DNA from: Calamus simplicifolius
Lineage: Eukaryota > Streptophyta > Magnoliopsida > Arecales > Arecaceae
Reading direction: 5' to 3'
DNA length: 64,000 bases
Assembly: GCA_900491605.1 (NCBI GenBank)
Contig: UESW01003831.1
Span: 199,100 to 263,099 of the forward strand
Position numbers and translations under genes: made by a program. The notes under the pieces were generated by a model, which saw only the letters and a list, made by a program, of their open reading frames with translations, did not search any database and was not told where the DNA came from. Positions 58,789 to 64,000 of this stretch are shown here, piece by piece; the stretch's first letter is position 1, and each line of letters begins with the position of its first letter.

Positions 58789-60440
58789 ACATCAAACAAG
58801 GATTATAACCTGAGTCGATGCTACTTTTATACATAGTGAAGATGCGGATATCTAAAAGAACATGCATTGCTGTAATAAAAAGACATAATTGTATTTATAA
58901 TTTAATATAAGCATTAATTGAATGTTAGGATCAATTTTAACTTATTTATGAAATATTCATCTTTTAATTATCGATTGACTAGAAGGGGGCAATTTTGGTC
59001 TTAGATTAAGAAAGAATGAGTAATCAATCAAAATTTCATTATTTTTTCAATATGAAATTTATTATCTATATCTATCCCTTTTAATTGCATTAGAATAGCT
59101 AAGGTTGCCAATTTGATTTCCTAATAAATCTCTATGTGATTGCACCGTGAAGTTGATTCGAACAGAATGATCGAAATGATTATAAGAGTTTCAAGAAGTG
59201 TTGGCTCCCATTATGCATGCATTTCAATATTTTAAAGGCATGAATGGGTCAATTAATGATGCCTTAACCCATGATGTAAAAGCATGTTCATGTTGAATAT
59301 ATCCAAAATCTACAAATCCAAAAAAATTGTTCATTGGCTCAAATTAATCAGTTACTTGACTCATTCAAGCCAGCCACTTTAAAAATGCTACTTTTTTAAA
59401 TAATTATTATTAGTTTAATTTTAAGACAAGGATTGGTATTTACTGATACGAGAACTTGATATCATAAACCCCATTACTTCTGGCATCATTGCCACCCTAA
59501 ATTGCTTATAAGATGTGTTTAATATAACATATTATTAACACATATCTTTTTTAATCTTATTTTTATGAGAATAAGTTATAAGATTCTATAATTTTGTGGT
59601 ATAGTTTTCATATCTATTAATATTCTTAAATTTTAAAATATGTATTATATTTAAATATTTATTTATTTAATTTATTTACGGTATTTGCTCGTCAATGCAG
59701 CAGAAAACCCAATGTCGGGTTGAGATGTTGAAGCAAACAAACATTTACCTTGTCAAACCTTACGATCAAAAGGAAAATTCTGTAGCGCACGCAAACTCAT
59801 CACAAATTTTAACTTATGAATATAAGTGACATTTGAGAGGCTTGATTGTGTTTCTTTAATACTCTTGAAGGAGATCTCTTGTTGTAGGAGCATCAGCTGG
59901 CAATGACTCATTCCTGTTCTTCTCTAAATTCATTGCAAGTGATGGTAAAACTTTGAAGTTGTCAAAAGACTATAAGGATTTGGTCTTTGATGAGTTAATG
60001 GATAATAATGCAAGCATACTGTTTATTTAAGTGTAATTGATTTTATGTTACTTGTTTTAAGTGTAATCACCCCCTACCAGCCTGTTCATTGGTTTTGGCC
60101 ACGTCATTGACAGTTTAGCTTACCAACATCCGTAATAAAGATATTTTAATTCAAATTAATAAACAATTGATCTATCATTTTATCGAGTCACTGCATATTT
60201 ACGACATGAAAATAATACATCAGCTATTTAATGAATTTCAATAAATAAGGTGCCATGATTGTAATATCAACTAAATGGTAATAATTAAAAATTTAAAGAT
60301 CAAGATAAAATAAATTTTAAGTTAAAAAGAAAATAGCCATGACATCCAACAGTCAAGCTTACTTCGGGGAAATTGTTCCAGCTGGGATACAAGTGTGGCA
60401 TATATTCTCCAGCGAGAACATCGATTGCCATACTCATGCT
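58789..60440. other. Intergenic, no recognised gene
   Basis: AT-rich sequence. One short exon-like stretch at about 59889-60030 (plus strand; SFLFFSKFIASDGKTLKLSK and DYKDLVFDELMD, after a TTGTAG acceptor-like sequence) has no family I recognise. Nothing else stands out. Confidence 0.4.
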
Positions 60441-60445
60441 GTCAA

Positions 60446-60471
60446 CAATAATAATAATAATAATAATAATA
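60446..60471. repeat. ATA/TAA trinucleotide microsatellite
   Basis: About eight uninterrupted AAT/ATA units. Confidence 0.9.
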
Positions 60472-60599
60472 ACTCTTCTCGTACTCCAGCTTGAAAATTC
60501 TATGATGGAAGTACGTCCCGTGGACCGGCCTGAGTTAAACGCTGAAATATTTGGGACCCGGATCCACCAACCTCAATTAATTCATAGTAGAGCGTCGTC

Positions 60600-61343
60600 C
60601 TCGTGACAACTAAATCCCCAAGGCAAAACAGACACACATCAAATCGCGGTCTCCTCTCGCTCCACCGCCCATGGAACCCGCCCCGGCACGAGCGGTCAGC
60701 AACGGACCACTGTGGAAACCGATCACCGACTCCATTCCCTTCCTCCTACATCCTGGTTCCACAACACAACAGCAAACATCACATTCCACCAATGCCAAGC
60801 TGACACGTATCTCTACAGGCTCGGTCAGGGCTTCGTAACCTAGTCCCCGCTTAAGATTACGCACGTGTCACGCGGCGGGAAGCGTCGGGCAATCGCGGCA
60901 CCCGTGCCTTTCTTCACGAGTTCACCGCGTCCACGACCAAAAGGAGCAGTTTAGCGAACCTCTTCTCCCCACGATTTTAAAATCCGACCGACCGAGCGAA
61001 AAAGGGGACCGGTTCAGACTGCGAGTCATCCCTCATCCACCAAACCGTCGATTCCCTGGGTTAGAAGCTGCCACGTAAACAAAACAAGACAGCCGTGTTC
61101 GGTCCAACAAACCCTGCCTATTTGGCAGTTTTTGATTGGTGAAATTGGGTGTAACTTGAATTGTCCAGCCTACCTAGACTATTCCCAACCAAACCAACGC
61201 ACTCGTTCAACTCGCACCCTTAGCCCGTCGGCAGTTCAAATTAATACACACCCGGCGGTGCCTTCACGTTCAACCACCGCTCTCCCTATCCCTCTCCACC
61301 CTCTCCATTGCACCACCTTGGCTTACCTTCCAGTCCTACGCCC
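60600..61343 (+). promoter_or_regulatory. Upstream region of PADRE gene 2 with G-box/ABRE and CGCG box
   Basis: GCACGTGTCACGCGGCGGG at 60861-60879 combines CACGTGTC, the core of an abscisic-acid response element, with CACGCGG, a CGCG-box form bound by CAMTA factors, about 475 bp before the ATG. A second ACGT core, CCACGTAAAC, is near 61071. I see no clear TATA box. Motif names come from general plant knowledge; function here is inference. Confidence 0.5.
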
Positions 61344-61922
61344 ATGGGAAACTTTGTTTCCTGCCGGACGCCGGACGGTGGCGGCGGGAAGGTGGTGCTC
61401 TCCGATGGCACGATCCATGAGTTCGACCGCCCGATCTCAGCGGCGGAGCTCATGCTCGAGTACCCGAGGCAATTCGTGGTCGATATCAAATCGCTCTCCG
61501 CCGGTGCAACCAAGGTGACCCCGTTGCCCGCCGACCACACGCTGGACCCAGACAAGGCCTACCTGATGCTCCCCATGACACAGGGGAAGGTGTCGGCCGA
61601 CGAGGCCCGAAGGATATTGTCGCTGACTGGATCGGTGCCGCGGTCGCGGTCTTTGCCGTGCTTGGCGAAGAACATTAGCCTGGTCCCTGGCATTTGCATG
61701 GCAGGAGTTGGTGTGAAAGGAAAGGAGGTGCTGGCTGAGATAAAAGACGATACGTTAATTGAGAGAGAGGAGGAGGTGGGAGGCGCGGAATGGTCGCCGG
61801 AGGTCGTCGGGGTTGAGTCGGAGTTTCTTAGCAAGCAGTTTTCATGCAAGGGGTGGAAGCCAAGTCTACGAACCATAGAGGAGAAGGCGTCGAAGGGAAA
61901 GGTGTCTCACTGGTTGTTCTGA
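61344..61922 (+). CDS. PADRE domain (DUF4228) protein 2
   Basis: This 192-residue single-exon protein is a paralogue of the one at 54902-55399. It starts MGNFVSCRTPDGGG, again a myristoylation-type N-terminus with a cysteine at position 7. An in-frame ATG 12 codons upstream exists, but the MGN motif and the CCCATGGG context favour 61344. Family blocks: KVVLSDGTIHEFDRPISAAE (about 16-35), LMLEYPRQFVVDIKSL (about 36-51), LDPDKAYLMLPM (about 68-79) and VSADEARRILSL (about 84-95). The C-terminal motif CKGWKPSLRTIEEKAS corresponds to WKPTLGIIQESS of the first copy. An acidic insert (EREEEVGGAEW) lies between. Membrane-attached stress signalling is the likely setting; the biochemical activity is unknown. 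Confidence 0.92.
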   Translation: MGNFVSCRTPDGGGGKVVLSDGTIHEFDRPISAAELMLEYPRQFVVDIKSLSAGATKVTPLPADHTLDPDKAYLMLPMTQGKVSADEARRILSLTGSVPRSRSLPCLAKNISLVPGICMAGVGVKGKEVLAEIKDDTLIEREEEVGGAEWSPEVVGVESEFLSKQFSCKGWKPSLRTIEEKASKGKVSHWLF

Positions 61923-62800
61923 AAAGATCCTGTAGTTTACCCGTTAGAATTATGGAGTCGGATAAATTAAGGTCTTTCCTCGTTGCCACTGTTAACTGTT
62001 CAGGGCTGTGTCCATGCAATGAAAAAATGTAATGATTCTGGCAGTAGTCTGACGGATATAAATTTTACAATAATTGCGACGAGACTAAGCCTATGGAACA
62101 AAGGATATTGCCTACTTTTTCTAATGGAATGATGAAATGAAACCATAATTCACCTTAAGTTAGTAACTGCCACTTAATTAGCATGGGAACAAAGGATATT
62201 GCCTACTTTTTCTAATGGAATGACGAAATGAAACCATAATTCACCTTATGTTAGTAACTGCCACTTAATTAGCATGGCATTATTTCCTTTACAGTGCGTC
62301 ACCATACTTGCAATTAACGAAGTCCACAACTTTTCAAGCATCTGGCCAATTATCAAAATGCTGGCCTTGTCCCTACCAAGAAAGGAGACACCAAACAAAC
62401 ACAAGCAACAAATAAGAAAAGTAGCTAGTAAAATCAAAAGTAGCGGCAGGTAAACAGATATGTTTTAACACAAGAACATAAAAGGGTTCGTCTCATCAGT
62501 ACTTCAATTTCCCATGTTTAAATAAGAATTGTTACCCTTGACATTATTACGCAGTAAATAGAAAATTTTAATTTATCTATTTTAATCTTCGTTTGTTGTT
62601 ATAAACCTTCTGATGGAGAATCAGAACTGGCAACATTAATTGGTTGCCACACACTCAGATCTCATCAAAGGAAGCCAATGACAGTGTCCTTAGAGAAAGT
62701 GCTAAGAGAGAGAGCTCTCTCCCATGAAGAAGGATTTCTGAAGAGAATAGAATACCCTTCTTTGGTTTTGATATGGGAAAGAAGTTATTCCAATAGCGTG
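61923..62800. other. Intergenic, with a 91-bp tandem duplication
   Basis: Bases 62094-62184 and 62185-62275 are a near-perfect tandem copy (GGAACAAAGGATATTGCC to CACTTAATTAGCATGG) with few differences. The rest is AT-rich and without a gene. Confidence 0.8.
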
Positions 62801-63003
62801 ACAACCAAATCACCCATGTGGATGAATTTTAGGTCCAGATCTAATAACTCGACCTGTTTATTAATAAGAATTAACTTCATTGCAAGAATCTGGAACGGAA
62901 CATGCAACTATGACCGTTTCCAACAACAGCATCATGTATACATCCTATAAAGAATCAACTGTAACCCAAACATTAGCATTCACCGGATGCAATGGGCACA
63001 AAC

Positions 63004-63097
63004 CTGTCTTGTATACTTGCGTCGTCCCTTGTACACCTTCGATCCGAAAAGAACCTCCACCGACCAGCTCGATCACGCAGTAATCCTCTACCCCCAT
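63004..63097 (-). pseudogene. TIO: First exon of a TIO/FUSED-type protein kinase, frameshifted
   Basis: TIO (TWO-IN-ONE) is the plant FUSED kinase needed for phragmoplast expansion in cytokinesis. The minus-strand reading opens at ATG 63097 with MGVEDYCVIELVGGGSF, the N-terminus and glycine-rich loop of that family. The expected next words, KVYKGRRKYTRQ, are present but in another frame. The exon is 94 bp where 90 are expected, so four extra bases near 63040-63047 break the frame. The glycine loop is altered (GGG for GEG). A donor (CAG before GTTTGT) follows at 63003. After a 114-bp intron-like gap and a TTCCAG acceptor, a weak exon 2 (AMKLILINKQVE, about 62850-62889) resembles the family's VAMKFI block. 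No further exons fit before PADRE gene 2. It is probably a decayed gene fragment. Confidence 0.6.
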
Positions 63098-64000
63098 CGC
63101 TCAATCTATCGATCAATGAGGTACCTGCACCACAAAGACCTCTCTACACCTTCAATTTAAATCAAAATAAAAATAAGAAGTTTCATAACCTTGCTGCAAA
63201 GTGCATCTCATCAACTACATTCTCGCATGAATCTGGTGTCAATTACAGTTTTAATATCGGCCGGAAGCTAATAAAGAGAACTAGCAGATTAATTATTCTT
63301 TCCTAAGACAGAATGAAGCTAATAAATTGAAAGACACATTTACAAATCACTAATTTAACAGCTAAAATGATGGAGTCTAAACGAAGAGTGAAATAAATTT
63401 AGATCGGAAAGGATTTTTTTGACTCCCATGTGAGACAATTAGGGTTTTAAAACCAGATCCATTCCGAGTGGTAGGGTGGCTCCTCTCACGGAGCTTCTCA
63501 GACTTCGGAGCGAGGGTTTTAGAGAATATTAGCGATCGGTTTTTTTTTTTTTTCCCAGACTCTTACTTAGCCAGATTGAAGGATGGCACCGAAAATTTCC
63601 CCAAATTTTGGAAGGACAGATCGGGATCGGGGGCAAATGTGACACGGAAACATCTGAAGCAACGAAGCGGAAAGATTATAAGCTAGACTTGGAAGGGAGA
63701 GCGATCTTACCTTACCGGCCTCCCGCACGCTCTCGCTGAGGATGTCGACTTCGAACGCTCTCGCGGAGGAAGTCGGCCTCGATCGCACGCATCCCCTCTT
63801 TTTTTTTTTTTTTTTTAATTATTTCCCGCCCAGATGTCGCGGTGGGAAGGGCCGGATTCGGGTCGGGTGTTATGTGAACCCGGATTTGCGTGCGCCTATC
63901 CGGCCGCTAACGTCGGTGCGGCACTGGAGGCACCGGCGCGATCCGGATCCTAACCGTGATCGGAATTTGGTTTCCGTAGGCTCATTCCCCACCTTGGGAA
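63098..64000 (-). promoter_or_regulatory. Upstream region of the kinase fragment
   Basis: On the minus strand, a GC-rich block (63690-63990) contains a near-repeat, GCGAGAGCGT with CGAAGTCGAC / GAGGCCGAC, and a donor-like GCCGGTAAGGTAAG near 63705. This suggests a leader exon and a 5' UTR intron running to 63098. T-runs lie at 63539-63554 and 63799-63816. I see no intact coding sequence. Confidence 0.35.

Noticed and set aside
60603..60864. Open frames on both strands upstream of PADRE gene 2
   Set aside because: GC-richer promoter DNA keeps frames open; neither strand shows a known protein.

Overview
This is nuclear DNA from a flowering plant. The evidence is GT-AG introns, AT-rich intergenic sequence, plant transposable elements of almost every major class, and plant genes: a three-exon SAR1 GTPase, two PADRE/DUF4228 proteins, a TIO/FUSED kinase fragment and an AOP-like 2-oxoglutarate dioxygenase fragment. 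GC-rich gene 5' ends and GC-rich gag elements suggest a monocot, perhaps a palm. That placement is inference, and the species cannot be fixed from the sequence alone.

Layout. Positions 1-7813 hold a decayed Angela/BARE-like Copia element on the minus strand, inserted into a CACTA (En/Spm) transposon whose right half continues to about 11724. Positions 12017-19028 are a complete non-autonomous LTR element with a perfect 5-bp target duplication; it carries gag but no pol and is packed with GC-rich tandem repeats. Positions 19.0-26.2 kb hold a broken RING-H2 gene between two copies of an AT-rich direct repeat, a Tourist-like MITE and a 0.6-kb TRIM retrotransposon. SAR1 occupies 26547-36053. Its second intron is 8.7 kb long because it has taken in an RTE-type LINE and at least two hAT-like elements. 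From 36.3 to 46.4 kb I recognise no gene with confidence. A 5'-truncated Copia element (about 46.5-50.1 kb) is followed by a small LTR-like element (about 50.2-52.1 kb) whose two terminal repeats both contain a piece of an AOP-like dioxygenase gene.

The right end is the gene-rich part: PADRE gene 1 (54902-55399), a hAT element inserted 33 bp after its stop codon, a MITE and minisatellite cluster (56.8-58.8 kb), PADRE gene 2 (61344-61922), and, on the minus strand, a frameshifted first exon of a TIO/FUSED-type kinase (63004-63097).

Only SAR1 and the two PADRE genes look intact. SAR1 is a housekeeping GTPase of COPII vesicle budding. The PADRE proteins are small, probably N-myristoylated proteins of a family linked to stress and pathogen responses. 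The rest is mobile DNA or its debris. The most unusual structures are the dioxygenase fragment inside LTR-like repeats, the hAT element that probably supplies the 3' UTR of PADRE gene 1, and an inverted repeat around a MITE at 56.9-57.9 kb. I saw no tRNA or rRNA genes, no CRISPR arrays and no viral insertions.
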